A stretch of DNA of 56,139 nucleotides, taken from assembly GCA_025655455.1 (NCBI GenBank), contig JAHXIV010000065.1, positions 1 through 56,139 of the forward strand, read 5' to 3'. The notes beneath the pieces were generated by a model that made no database searches, had not been told where the DNA came from, and saw only the letters and a list, made by a program, of their open reading frames with translations. The translations under genes were made by a program, and so were the position numbers. Origin of the DNA: a gamma proteobacterium symbiont of Taylorina sp. GTDB lineage: Bacteria > Pseudomonadota > Gammaproteobacteria > GRL18. Positions within the stretch are counted from its first letter, which is position 1. Each line of letters begins with the position of its first letter. This document shows positions 27,901-36,515 of the stretch, piece after piece.

Positions 27901-30188
27901 GATTCGTGAATTTCTTCACGTTTTTCAAGGATATCGCCCAGAAACTGATCATATTGACTAAACTGACTTTCCAGTTCTTCCAATTGTACCAGCAGGCGTG
28001 ACAGATGTTCATCGCAGGCATCGGGGGTATCGGCCATGCCCAGCGCATTGGTGATAGTTTGGGAAAATAACTTGAACAGGGCACCAAATTGAGCTTTAGC
28101 TTCTTCAGAACCCAGATTTTTCAGCTTGTGTGATGCATTCGCCTTGCTTTGATTGAGTTTGGCATAAACCTCGGATATGCCGTCAACAATACGCGTGTGT
28201 ACGGTGGCATCATCGACTTTCAACGTTGCCATTAATTCAGACATCATATCCAGTCCCGAGGCAGTGCTTTCAATGCTATCTATCAACGGTTGTAACAGTG
28301 CGGCGGTATTAACCTTGTCCACCTCAGCATTGAGTTGTTCGATTTTATTTAGATAGGGTATTAAGGCTTCTTCCCGGGCAAGAAAACTGACTGTCCTTTG
28401 ACTGAGTATCTCTTGTTCTTCAGCCAGTTGCAGATCAAGTGCTTTAATTTGCTGTTGATCAATATACTTGTATTCACTGATTGTCGCAAGATGACCACGC
28501 AGGCGGTGTAATTGCTGCAAAGCACTGACATAGTCTTCTGCCAGTTCCCACTCACTGGTATGGATTGTATGCAGGATATCCTGTTGTGATCCTTCCGCAT
28601 CGATGAGTGCCTGTGATGAGGTTTTACGGATGCTTTCTGCTTTTTCAAATTCATCAACCACCAGTTCTGCAGTGCTGGCAATTTCTTTTAAAATCCCGGC
28701 AATATTCCCGGTTTCCGCTTCCCCAATCCAGTAGTAAGTATCAAACATTTGAGCCGCTAAATTACCCAGATTTTCATATTGCTGTGAAGATACCTTCTGA
28801 TTTTCAATCAAACGTCGAATACTATACAGATCGGATATGCCGCGAACCAGTTCAGCATTGCCTATACGACCATAAAAATTCTGACTGACGGGGGCTTTAC
28901 TGGCAAATTCACGACTGACAAAGGGGGTATTCCAAATTTGCATGGGATGAATACGAGCGGGCTCAACTTCGGCAGAGAATATCACCAGAGTGCCATTTTC
29001 TGCCAGTGCGTGACCATGGGCATAAATCGGGTTTTGTAATTCTTTAGAGATGAGGTTATAGGCAAACAAACCCACCATACCTTCATCAGGTTGATAAAAA
29101 ACATAGAGAATATCTTCACCATTGGGAGACAGAATCCTGCGTTTAAACCTTAGCCCCTGAGATTCATTATTAAATGTTTTACTTTCACCATCCTGTAGAT
29201 AATAGCCACCAGGAAAAATAATGCCATGATCTTCCGGCAACTGTACACAGGATTCACCAATAGCATCGATGCGTATCACTTCATGAGTGAGTTTGTTGTA
29301 GATTAGATAGCGCCAGTTCTGTTCACGATAGGGACGAATTTTCAGCAGAATGAGGTTACCTGATGCGCTATAAAAAATATCCGCATCATCAAGAGACTGT
29401 GTTTCATCTTCCACTGATTCCTGGTAAATGCCCAGACCAACCTCTGTATTATTTTCTATTTTTAACGTCAAATCACCCTGTACGGTTTCTACAAAAACCG
29501 TATCTAAAATATTAACATGAGGGAAACGGCCATTAACAAAATGTTCACGACCTGTTTCTATCCACTCAAAATCAAAAGCAGGGGGTAACAGGATATCTCG
29601 CTCACCGCGGTTGTCAATATAAGTTACCTGCTGACCATCTGCAGATATTGACCAGCGAAAAACCCGAATATCCTTCCGCTGCTCACCGGTTTGGAACTCA
29701 GCCAGTAGTTTGCCATGGGCAATAGTCAATTGCATTAAACGGGCATGTTTATAATAGCGATAGAGCTCATTAAAGTCGTTGATAAAGGCTGTTTGAGTCA
29801 GAAAGCTGTCTTCAAGTGTCAGCGTTTCAATGTCTACCTTCTCTTGTGAACCGTCTTGAGATTTGCTCAAACGAAACAGGGCAAAGACATCAGCAATAGA
29901 GGTTTCTTGTTTTAGACCGATAAAAACATTGTAACCGAATAATAGTCGATCACCAATCTGCACGATATCTCTGGCAATACAGTTATTTTCAGTACGTACC
30001 CTGGTATGTGCAGCAACGCCCATAGTAGAGCTGCCGAATTCCTGTAGTCGAGAGTCGTTGAGTAACTTTGCCTGAACATCCAAATCTCGCCCCTGTGACA
30101 GCAGGCGTTTGCGAATAACGTCATAGGCTCCACCTTCCGCAACAGCATTTTCAACAATATCAGTTTGGCTATCTTTTTGGGAAGTCAT
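24903..30188 (-). CDS. Very large AAA+ ATPase (DUF3686 'DNA repair ATPase' family)
   Basis: A 1761-residue cytosolic protein. Residues 1-460 are beta-rich with propeller-like strands (the DUF3686 region). Residues 480-900 are long coiled coils, and an AAA+ core lies at about 1290-1500 with Walker A SPPGYGKTTLMEYV near 1313. The Walker B is MLYLDDIQH; its second acidic residue is Asp rather than Glu, which may alter hydrolysis. Sensor regions VVMAGNPYTESG and MLANRADIYNLG follow. The family label 'DNA repair' is an old annotation with no proof. It is the last and largest gene of the operon with PspA and flotillin, so a membrane-stress role such as remodelling PspA/flotillin assemblies is more likely (inference). 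Confidence 0.85.
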   Translation of the reverse strand: MTSQKDSQTDIVENAVAEGGAYDVIRKRLLSQGRDLDVQAKLLNDSRLQEFGSSTMGVAAHTRVRTENNCIARDIVQIGDRLLFGYNVFIGLKQETSIADVFALFRLSKSQDGSQEKVDIETLTLEDSFLTQTAFINDFNELYRYYKHARLMQLTIAHGKLLAEFQTGEQRKDIRVFRWSISADGQQVTYIDNRGERDILLPPAFDFEWIETGREHFVNGRFPHVNILDTVFVETVQGDLTLKIENNTEVGLGIYQESVEDETQSLDDADIFYSASGNLILLKIRPYREQNWRYLIYNKLTHEVIRIDAIGESCVQLPEDHGIIFPGGYYLQDGESKTFNNESQGLRFKRRILSPNGEDILYVFYQPDEGMVGLFAYNLISKELQNPIYAHGHALAENGTLVIFSAEVEPARIHPMQIWNTPFVSREFASKAPVSQNFYGRIGNAELVRGISDLYSIRRLIENQKVSSQQYENLGNLAAQMFDTYYWIGEAETGNIAGILKEIASTAELVVDEFEKAESIRKTSSQALIDAEGSQQDILHTIHTSEWELAEDYVSALQQLHRLRGHLATISEYKYIDQQQIKALDLQLAEEQEILSQRTVSFLAREEALIPYLNKIEQLNAEVDKVNTAALLQPLIDSIESTASGLDMMSELMATLKVDDATVHTRIVDGISEVYAKLNQSKANASHKLKNLGSEEAKAQFGALFKLFSQTITNALGMADTPDACDEHLSRLLVQLEELESQFSQYDQFLGDILEKREEIHESFAAHKQKLLDQRQAKAQSIADAAARMLLTIERRSMKFTEADDLNTYFAADALVLKIRELVIRLRDLESAVMADDIEARFKAISEQALRSLRDKSEIFEQGGSVIRLGPRHKFSVNTQQLDLTIIPRGKELHAHLSGTDYYEVIDNNELYQLNHYWNMSLESESPDVYRSQYLAYQILQSAANELHGLDMQSLSHAVNDEASLAKLVQDFARPRYKEGYERGIHDHDCTLILMQLLPALERADLLRFSPKSRALAQVFWSNKALLFKKSNLDDSLKLKAEGSLKLMVEDSWIERAQSARQMKNIFASSKAIEQLANEVKTVIGEFLNQYPIDSNDLEKHQAAHYLVAELGREHLDFIGNQYAKELTEELKRSLDNASWRKYQQALTKMQGFPEQRWDLSNAWLQALVERKKLTHLAHYIPEAAALINTEERIGRRHSAADLDLKISGLMGEHLLIENRTLSFSIDDFLTRMEYHESNVIPAYQRYLQLRKEIISSERKLLQLDNFKARPLSSFVRNRLINDAYLPFIGDNLAKQMGTIGKDKRSDLMGLLIMISPPGYGKTTLMEYVANRLGLVFMKINCPSLGHDVLSLDPQQAPNATSAQELRKLNLGLEMGNNVMLYLDDIQHTHPEFLQKFISLCDATRRIEGVWKEHSKTYDMRGKKFCVVMAGNPYTESGETFKIPDMLANRADIYNLGDVLGGMDEQFGLSYIENSLTSNRILAPLAVREMDDVYKLIEMASGADIPATDLSYQYSGAEINEIIDVLSKLFVIRDVILRVNQQYIYSAAQDDRYRTEPQFKLQGSYRNMNKMAEKVSAVMNETELMQMISDHYVGEAQLLTTGAEHNLLKLALLRGNITAQEQQRWDAIIKDFMRKKAMGGDDVDAATRVSSQLLSISESLSSIEQAISSDNTLLEPVRTISQHLNTIQQEMADMQTNINIDNRPSPVIEEAFQVMANTIETTFLPVVASMDKKIDLDLTIVREVNKLSAMIHSFSETEEKK

Positions 30189-30197
30189 CTATGAGTC

Positions 30198-32144
30198 CTA
30201 TGATTTAGCGGTAGAAGATTTATCCCTGTTCTTAATATCAGAGTTGACATCAGGACTAACATCAGTATCAATCACCGTCTCAACATCGGCTGCAGGTACA
30301 TAATCTGCAAAGCGGCGCAACAGTCCGGTAATTGCATCGCTCTTGGTGACCACTCCATCAATTGCTTTACCCAAAGTCAAAGCCTTTGAGAAGGTATCGA
30401 AGAAATGGCCTTCACCACCCACGATATCAATATTAGACTCCCTTAATGCACTGGCCAGAATATCAGCATTTTCTTTAGCAATTTCTTTTCCTGCCTGGAT
30501 GGATGCCATCGATTCTTTCAATGCAGTCTCAAGACTTAAACGATATTCCTCATGTTCACGAGCATCATCACTCATACTGTTCATAGCAGAGAATTTTTCC
30601 ACCAGTCCATCCGCTTCCGCTTTGAACTGTTCGCGAGTCACATCGGCGCCAGCCAGGCCAACTTCTCGTTTGGCCTTGGCATCGGCATCACCCATAGCGG
30701 AAGTCACTCTAGCCTCAACAAGACCTTCTTTTTCCAGGGCGTCTGCTTTTGCTTCGCGTACCTGGGCTTCGGCTAATCCCGGAGCCGCCTGTTCAGCCTG
30801 CACCCCGACAGCCAGTTTTGTTTTGGCGTCAGCTTCTTTGGCGCTTGCCTCCAGATCGGCCTGTGCCAGCGTTATAATTTCTGCACTTTTATGTTTTGCT
30901 GCCAGCTCTTCGGCTTCAGCCGCTTTTACCTGTATGACTTTTTCTTCTTCAGCCAGAGCAACAGCCGCTAAGACCTGCACCTGTTTTTTACGATCAGCAT
31001 CAGAGACTTCACGAACTTCCTTAATATTTTCTTCTTCTATGGCAACCGTCTTGTCCAGTGCAACACGTTCACGCACAATTTTGGCAATTTCTTTTTTCTC
31101 AACTTCTACCGCTTTTTCTGCCTCGATAGTTTGCAATTCAACTTCGCGTTCACGAGAAACAATTTCAAGATCACGAGCCCGGATTACTTTTTCTTCTTCA
31201 ATGGCAACCGCACGCTGGCGGTTTTGCTCAGCCACTTCAATTTCGCGTTTCTGATTTTCAGTCTGTACAGCAAGATCCTGTACTACCTGAATGGAAACCG
31301 TATCAGCACGCTTGCGCTCCTCTTCAGCCACCTTTTTAATTTCAGCTTCTTCACGAGCACGGATATTAGATATTTCACGTTCCTGTCTGGCCTCAGCATC
31401 CGCCTGCTGGCGTTCCAGTTCCAGCATCGCTTCAACAGTTGATACATCTTTTTTCTTAATGGCCAGTTCTTCGTCACGTTCCAGGATATTGGTATGAATA
31501 TTCTGCTCTGCCGTCAGCTCGGTAATTTTTCTGATACCCTCCGCATCAAGAATATTATTGGGATCCAATGATTTCTTGGGGGTTTGTTCCAGGTAGTCAA
31601 TGGCAACATCTTCCAGAACATAACCATTAAGATCCTCACCAATGACTTCAATGATTTTCTCACGGAATTCCATACGATTCTCAAATAAGGAAACAAAATC
31701 CAGCTGTTTACCAACTGTTTTAAGTGCTTCTGAGAATTTGGCGGCAAATAATGATTCAACTGCAGTGCGATCAGATGCTCGCTCAGCTCCGAGAGATTTT
31801 GCTACTTTAAGGACATCTTCAGGTGTTTCGTTGACTCTTAAATAAAAAGCGACAGTAATATCTGCACGCATATTATCCGCACAGATTAATCCATCATTTC
31901 CACGTCGATCAACTTCCAGGGTAATCAATGAGATACGCATCAGTTCTTTTTTGTAGATAATCGGATAGACCAGTGCGCCTGTAAAATGAACTTTGGGGCG
32001 TGAACTCATATCATTGACAATTAATGCAGTACCTTGTTCAACTTTTATATAAAATGCCTTGAATAATCCTGCCAACCCCATAAGAATGACAAAAAAGCCA
32101 CCTGCTGCAGTAATGATAGGCATAATTGTGGTTAAGTCGGCCAT
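30198..32144 (-). CDS. yqiK: Flotillin-like SPFH protein (YqiK family)
   Basis: A 648-residue protein with an N-terminal membrane anchor (IITAAGGFFVILMGLAGLF), an SPFH/Band 7 domain (about 30-220), and a very long Ala/Glu-rich coiled coil (about 220-560; repeated AEARQEREI- and VEVEKKEI-type heptads). The C-terminus is Asp-rich. Flotillins build ring or scaffold microdomains in the inner membrane. It sits 10 bp before the giant ATPase gene and 25 bp after the YqiJ-like gene, matching the E. coli yqiJ-yqiK pair. Confidence 0.92.
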   Translation of the reverse strand: MADLTTIMPIITAAGGFFVILMGLAGLFKAFYIKVEQGTALIVNDMSSRPKVHFTGALVYPIIYKKELMRISLITLEVDRRGNDGLICADNMRADITVAFYLRVNETPEDVLKVAKSLGAERASDRTAVESLFAAKFSEALKTVGKQLDFVSLFENRMEFREKIIEVIGEDLNGYVLEDVAIDYLEQTPKKSLDPNNILDAEGIRKITELTAEQNIHTNILERDEELAIKKKDVSTVEAMLELERQQADAEARQEREISNIRAREEAEIKKVAEEERKRADTVSIQVVQDLAVQTENQKREIEVAEQNRQRAVAIEEEKVIRARDLEIVSREREVELQTIEAEKAVEVEKKEIAKIVRERVALDKTVAIEEENIKEVREVSDADRKKQVQVLAAVALAEEEKVIQVKAAEAEELAAKHKSAEIITLAQADLEASAKEADAKTKLAVGVQAEQAAPGLAEAQVREAKADALEKEGLVEARVTSAMGDADAKAKREVGLAGADVTREQFKAEADGLVEKFSAMNSMSDDAREHEEYRLSLETALKESMASIQAGKEIAKENADILASALRESNIDIVGGEGHFFDTFSKALTLGKAIDGVVTKSDAITGLLRRFADYVPAADVETVIDTDVSPDVNSDIKNRDKSSTAKS

Positions 32145-32168
32145 ATTACAACTCCTGATGTTAGTAAA

Positions 32169-32858
32169 TTATGTTCCAGTGAAATCCTGCTCTGATATCA
32201 CACGGTATGTATTGTTTTCCTCAATATATTCCAGTAAGACGATGACATCCCCTTTTTTAAAAGTTTCATCACCACTGCTTCTGACTTTAAGAACCAAACC
32301 CGCACCGCCATCTTCAAAAATAGCTTCACCGAATTCCTTATCTACCCGTGAAGTGCGCACTATGACAGTTTGTCCTAATATTTTCTTCAAGGTTTCCTGC
32401 TCTGCTTTTTTAAATAATGGACGTAATGGTTTTATCAACTGTGCGGTAATTAATATTGCAATATAAAATGCAATGAACAATACCGGGAACCCAGCCAAAA
32501 AATGTAATAAACCATCAGGTATAAATCCAAAAAGATAATGCACTATATAGTAGCAGAAAAACCAGCCAAACAAAGCTATAAATGAAATAATAATGGTTAT
32601 AGGTATACCATAAAGACCAAATCGTAACAATAAGCCTGCCAGTACATCCACGGAAGTCAAATCATGCTGCATATCAATGTCAGTATGATCATGTGCGCCA
32701 ATATCCATATCAAGAAAATCAATATCAACAAAACCAAGTATGGCGACCAGCCAGTACAATAGACAGACTATAAGGATCAAAGTAAAAACAGCAGTGGGGA
32801 AAGAACTAATGTTTTGATAGAAAGGATCCATAGACTTGCTAAGGAAGATTGCAAACAT
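32169..32858 (-). CDS. yqiJ: YqiJ-like membrane protein with OB-fold domain
   Basis: A 229-residue protein with three or four transmembrane segments (TAVFTLILIVCLLYWLVAIL, FGLYGIPITIIISFIALFGW and FLAGFPVLFIAFYIAIL). A C-terminal ~70-residue OB-fold (LGQTVIVRTSRVDKEFGEA ... GDVIVLLEYIEENNTYRV) resembles NfeD. NfeD/YqiJ proteins are standing partners of flotillins. An Asp/His-rich loop (DMDIGAHDHTDIDMQHD, about 50-70) could bind metal. Confidence 0.88.
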   Translation of the reverse strand: MFAIFLSKSMDPFYQNISSFPTAVFTLILIVCLLYWLVAILGFVDIDFLDMDIGAHDHTDIDMQHDLTSVDVLAGLLLRFGLYGIPITIIISFIALFGWFFCYYIVHYLFGFIPDGLLHFLAGFPVLFIAFYIAILITAQLIKPLRPLFKKAEQETLKKILGQTVIVRTSRVDKEFGEAIFEDGGAGLVLKVRSSGDETFKKGDVIVLLEYIEENNTYRVISEQDFTGT

Positions 32859-32881
32859 ATTTTTTCCTCGTAGTGTTGTTT

Positions 32882-33571
32882 TTATGAGTCAGTAGATTGT
32901 AAACGTTTCAGTATTTCATCCGCACTTTGTCCCGTTGCTGCAATACCGGCATCTTCAAGACGTTCAGTGAGTGACTGTTCAGATGTTTCTGCAGCCATTT
33001 CACCAGCGGCAGCAATTTGTGCAGCCGTAAGTGCCTGTTTTTCTTTTATTCTTTGCAGTGAATCCATTGCTGTACGCAAACGGGAATTAGAACCGCTATG
33101 TCGTTCTGCCACAGCTGCCTGTGCTCGTTGAACATTTTCTGTGGCTTTTACTGTATCCACCTGATGTTTAATGCGTTTAATATTTGCCTCTGCCTGTTTG
33201 GTGGCAGTACGCAATTGATCTGCACTTTTACGATAGCCGTCAGCAGCTTCATTTTCGAGCTTTAGCTGAACTTCAAGATCGGCAATTTTTCCTGCCACCT
33301 CAAGTGCAAGTGCCTGTTCATCTTTAGCCAGTGCCTGACGAGCATAGTCTTCATTTTTTTTAATTTCAGCACGCAGGTTTGAAATTTTTTCCTCACTGAG
33401 TTTCGCCCTGGCAATAATTTCTGCCAGACTATCTCTGGATTGCTTTAATTCCTCTGCTGCATCACGAACCTCCTGATCGAGGATTCTTAATGCCTGAGTG
33501 TCAACAACTGCCTCACCAGCTTCATTTATTCCACCGCGCAGTGCCGTCATCATTTTTGCCCAAATATTCAT
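32882..33571 (-). CDS. PspA/IM30 family protein (YjfJ-like)
   Basis: A 229-residue, almost fully helical protein that starts MNIWAKMMTALRGGINEAGE, with the amphipathic N-terminal helix of PspA/Vipp1. Long coiled-coil helices follow. These ESCRT-III-like proteins polymerise on damaged inner membrane and block proton leak. It is 14 bp after the YjfI-like gene; YjfI and YjfJ are likewise adjacent in E. coli. The C-terminal Ser/Asp tail is short. Confidence 0.9.
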   Translation of the reverse strand: MNIWAKMMTALRGGINEAGEAVVDTQALRILDQEVRDAAEELKQSRDSLAEIIARAKLSEEKISNLRAEIKKNEDYARQALAKDEQALALEVAGKIADLEVQLKLENEAADGYRKSADQLRTATKQAEANIKRIKHQVDTVKATENVQRAQAAVAERHSGSNSRLRTAMDSLQRIKEKQALTAAQIAAAGEMAAETSEQSLTERLEDAGIAATGQSADEILKRLQSTDS

Positions 33572-33585
33572 AATAGTCTGCTCCT

Positions 33586-34230
33586 TTAAGATTGTACTGT
33601 TGTTTTAACTATAGTATTAGATTTAATAAAGTCATCATATGCTTCAGTGGCCTGAATAACATTACTGGCGAGAATATCAATTTCAAAGATGACATTCTCC
33701 AGTGAAGAGGAGGCGCTTAGTGCTCCAAACATTTGATAATAATCTTCACCATCCGCTTCTTTATCCAGACTAATACTGGAAAGTGGAAAATATTTATGGG
33801 TTCGCAAAACAGCTTCATTAAATAAACTTTTATCCACTACCTGTGAAACAGCCCAGAGTATGGATTCTGCCACAAGTTGATCGCCCGATACGGTAACAAA
33901 AACAGGCAAATCACCATACTCATGCATTATAATTTGAATTGAAGGCTCTATGCCTTCGATAATTTCAATAGTTGCCTGAGCATCACTTGATAGATCCGAA
34001 GCCTTTAGTGCTTCATACAAACGGGTTGTTGTCCATTTTGAGGTATTTATTGCCATTACTCCTTCTCCTTCTGTGCTGGTTGTAAACATCATCTTACGTA
34101 ACCTCTTTTCCTGCACGGCTAACTGAACAGCGTTTTCTGGAAGGATCCAGACTTCCTTTTTAACAAAGCCTTTTTCGCGTAAGCGTTTACGGAATTCACG
34201 CTGATAGTATGCAGATGTTTTTTTAACCAT
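33586..34230 (-). CDS. YjfI-like DUF2170 protein
   Basis: A 214-residue soluble protein. A basic N-terminus (KTSAYYQREFRKRLREKGFV) precedes the DUF2170 domain (LYEALKASDLSSDAQATIEI ... YGDLPVFVTVSGDQLVAES). The basic head resembles the short DNA-binding tails of MetJ/Arc-type proteins, so it might bind the operator palindromes just upstream (speculative). It is the first gene of the PspA-flotillin-ATPase operon. Confidence 0.85.
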   Translation of the reverse strand: MVKKTSAYYQREFRKRLREKGFVKKEVWILPENAVQLAVQEKRLRKMMFTTSTEGEGVMAINTSKWTTTRLYEALKASDLSSDAQATIEIIEGIEPSIQIIMHEYGDLPVFVTVSGDQLVAESILWAVSQVVDKSLFNEAVLRTHKYFPLSSISLDKEADGEDYYQMFGALSASSSLENVIFEIDILASNVIQATEAYDDFIKSNTIVKTTVQS

Positions 34231-34246
34231 GAGACAAGCGTAGCAT

Positions 34247-34280
34247 ATTACATGTAATGTGTCAATATATTACATGTAAT
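34247..34280 (-). promoter_or_regulatory. Tandem ATTACATGTAAT palindromes controlling the PspA-flotillin operon
   Basis: Two identical perfect 12-bp palindromes lie at 34247-34258 and 34269-34280, 22 bp centre to centre (two helical turns, same face). They are 17-50 bp upstream of the first gene of the operon and overlap its likely promoter. This is the arrangement of a cooperatively bound repressor or activator. I saw no other copies in the window. Confidence 0.65.
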
Positions 34281-34394
34281 ATATCTTGTATTGTATATTC
34301 GAATAATGTAACATAAATATTGACAAAGTGAATTATTTATGGTAATAAATTAGTATAAAGAACTCCAGTTTTTATGTCTGAAGGAGAATATATT

Positions 34395-34700
34395 ATGCAT
34401 AATCACCGCCGCTTTTCCCGTTTTTCTACTAATATTCCAGCTACTTTAGTTATTGAAGGTATGCTTGGAAAGCATAAACTTTATTTGAATGATGCCAGCC
34501 AGGGGGGACTCAGTTTTAATGCACTGGCTGCTATTAAGAAAGGCACTCATTTACAGGTGAGCTTTTCTGACAGTTGTAAAACACAGGCTCAAATTGCGTG
34601 GTGCAGGCCATTAGAACATTGTCGCTGTCAATTGGGCTTAAGTTTTGATCATAGTATTAAACCATCTTCTTTAGATAAAATTGTCTCAAGTTGTACATAA
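34395..34700 (+). CDS. PilZ domain protein
   Basis: A 101-residue single-domain protein. RRFSRF near the start and LNDASQGGLSF are the RxxxR and (D/N)xSxxG c-di-GMP-binding motifs of PilZ, both present. I start at the ATG at 34395 because AAGGAG lies 8 bp before it; the alternative GTC/TTG starts upstream lack this. It diverges from the PspA operon and is monocistronic. Confidence 0.85.
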   Translation: MHNHRRFSRFSTNIPATLVIEGMLGKHKLYLNDASQGGLSFNALAAIKKGTHLQVSFSDSCKTQAQIAWCRPLEHCRCQLGLSFDHSIKPSSLDKIVSSCT

Positions 34701-34746
34701 ATCAGCTACTGAGAATATATGGTTTGAGATTATTCCAGGGATAACT

Positions 34747-36465
34747 CTATATCCAGTCGTTACTGCGAATACGATTGATTGCGGCGGCCAGTTCGTATAA
34801 GCGTGGCAGGGCAAGATCACCGACAGTATAGGGACTGAAAGTATCAAGACCTTTTTCATTGGCTTGCTGTAGTAGCTTTTTGAGTTGGTCGGTCAGGTTT
34901 CCTGAAGTATGGCTATAGTGGCAGGCATAATAATGTATCATTAAGCCTATTGCACGGGTTTGTCCGATGTCAACAAGTTGTTCTACTTGCGATAAATCAA
35001 TTTTATATTCCCCATAGAGAATAGTATCGCTTTCCCTGACATTAATTCTAACAGGAAATTGATCCCTCGAAGCATCCAGTGTTTTTTTACCGGGTTTACG
35101 ATGACTAGTGCGTTGAAATGGTGGTAAGTTTATTAATTCTTTAGTCGAGAGATGTAATTGATGACCATAAGCCAGTTTTTTTGCCTGAGCAGTGACGTCA
35201 CGGGCTCTATATTCATCCATCATAATGACGGTATCTGCAATATCAAAATAGTCTCCGGAACCGCCCATAACAATGATTGAAGAGACACCCTGCTTTTCAT
35301 ACAATTCTCTGGCACGGCAGAGTAAGGGGGTAATGGGTTCTTTGTCTTGAGAGACCAGAGCCTGCATACGTTGATCACGGATCATAAAGTTATTGGCAGA
35401 AGTGTCTTCATCTATCAAAAAAAGCTCACTACCGCATTCCAGAGCTTCAATGATATTGGCTGCCTGAGAGGTGCTGCCGCTGGCATTTGTTGTACTAAAC
35501 TGATGAGTATCACGTCCAAAAGGCAGGCGATCAATAAAAGGGCTGATGTTAACTTTTGAAATGGCTCGTCCATCTTCAGAGCGAATCTTAACAGCCGTTT
35601 CATTACTGACGACTTTTTCTCTTCCATCGCCGGGGATATGGTTATAAGGACCATGTTCCAAAGCATTCAGCAGGGTCGACTTACCATGAAAACCGCCACC
35701 GACAATAAGAGAAATACCCTGTGGAATTCCCATACCCCGAATGATACCTGCATTGGGTAAAGTCATTTTAAACTCAAGTGAAGCAGGAGAATGAAAACTG
35801 ATAATATTGCCCAGCATCGGCTTATCACATATGCCGCTTTGTCTTGGTAGAAGGGAGCCATTGGCAATAAAAGCAACCAGTTTTTTTTCTTTCAGACTAT
35901 GTCGTAATGCCTCTTGATCTTCAGCACTATTAACATACTCAGTGAGTAGCTGTGCAGAACAGTTTTTATAATAAAGTGACTGTTCAATAATGACCGGTAG
36001 CTCATCAAAAAACATCTGTTGTGCATCCAGTCCGGCCACATGTCTATTATCTGCAGGTAGCCCCATCACTAAACGGACTTCAATATATTCTGTTGTGATT
36101 AATACGGCATTGCGTAATAAGGTTTTTTGCCCATTGGTTTCAATAGAGATAATACCACCGCCGCCACTACCCCGCTGTCCCTTGATGATATGACGGATAT
36201 TTTTTTTGACCATGCGCCCGAGATAGTCTTCCAGTGCAATGCGGCGAATGGGGTTATTATTTTCTATTGTCCAGCTGGACAGGGGGAAGCCGGCTCTTAA
36301 TTGAGTGACTCTAACACTCATTCGAGAGGGAATGGCAAAAGGATCGCCCTGAACATGATCAATTTTGAGTGAGAAATCAGGAAATTGATAAATACCTTCA
36401 GTTTTTTTATAGGCCTTATAACCCTTGCCGTCAATATGCTGTAGAATACTTTTTAATCGTTCCAT
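34747..36465 (-). CDS. Predicted ATPase of the ABC class (PF09818 type)
   Basis: A 572-residue soluble protein. It carries an N-terminal ABC_ATPase-specific region (RGSGGGGIISIE near 100), a Walker A GGGFHGKSTLLNAL near 257-270, and a Walker B ELFLIDEDTSANNFMIRD. IIVMGGSGDYFDIADTVIMM is the following conserved strand. Function of the family is unknown; it has no membrane partner and is not a transporter. It diverges from the dbpA-like gene with a 50-bp shared promoter region. Confidence 0.88.
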   Translation of the reverse strand: MERLKSILQHIDGKGYKAYKKTEGIYQFPDFSLKIDHVQGDPFAIPSRMSVRVTQLRAGFPLSSWTIENNNPIRRIALEDYLGRMVKKNIRHIIKGQRGSGGGGIISIETNGQKTLLRNAVLITTEYIEVRLVMGLPADNRHVAGLDAQQMFFDELPVIIEQSLYYKNCSAQLLTEYVNSAEDQEALRHSLKEKKLVAFIANGSLLPRQSGICDKPMLGNIISFHSPASLEFKMTLPNAGIIRGMGIPQGISLIVGGGFHGKSTLLNALEHGPYNHIPGDGREKVVSNETAVKIRSEDGRAISKVNISPFIDRLPFGRDTHQFSTTNASGSTSQAANIIEALECGSELFLIDEDTSANNFMIRDQRMQALVSQDKEPITPLLCRARELYEKQGVSSIIVMGGSGDYFDIADTVIMMDEYRARDVTAQAKKLAYGHQLHLSTKELINLPPFQRTSHRKPGKKTLDASRDQFPVRINVRESDTILYGEYKIDLSQVEQLVDIGQTRAIGLMIHYYACHYSHTSGNLTDQLKKLLQQANEKGLDTFSPYTVGDLALPRLYELAAAINRIRSNDWI

Positions 36466-36515
36466 ATACTCATTCTACTCTTATCGTTGTTGTTCAGCAA
36501 AAATGCAAGCTTTGC

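Noticed and set aside
24903..30188. A DNA-repair role for the giant ATPase
   Set aside because: The label comes from an old family name; all its neighbours are membrane-stress proteins and no DNA-binding motif is visible.
30343..31254. A 303-residue open frame opposite the flotillin gene
   Set aside because: It mirrors the Ala/Glu heptads of the real gene, giving a Ser/Ala-rich nonsense protein without a family pattern.
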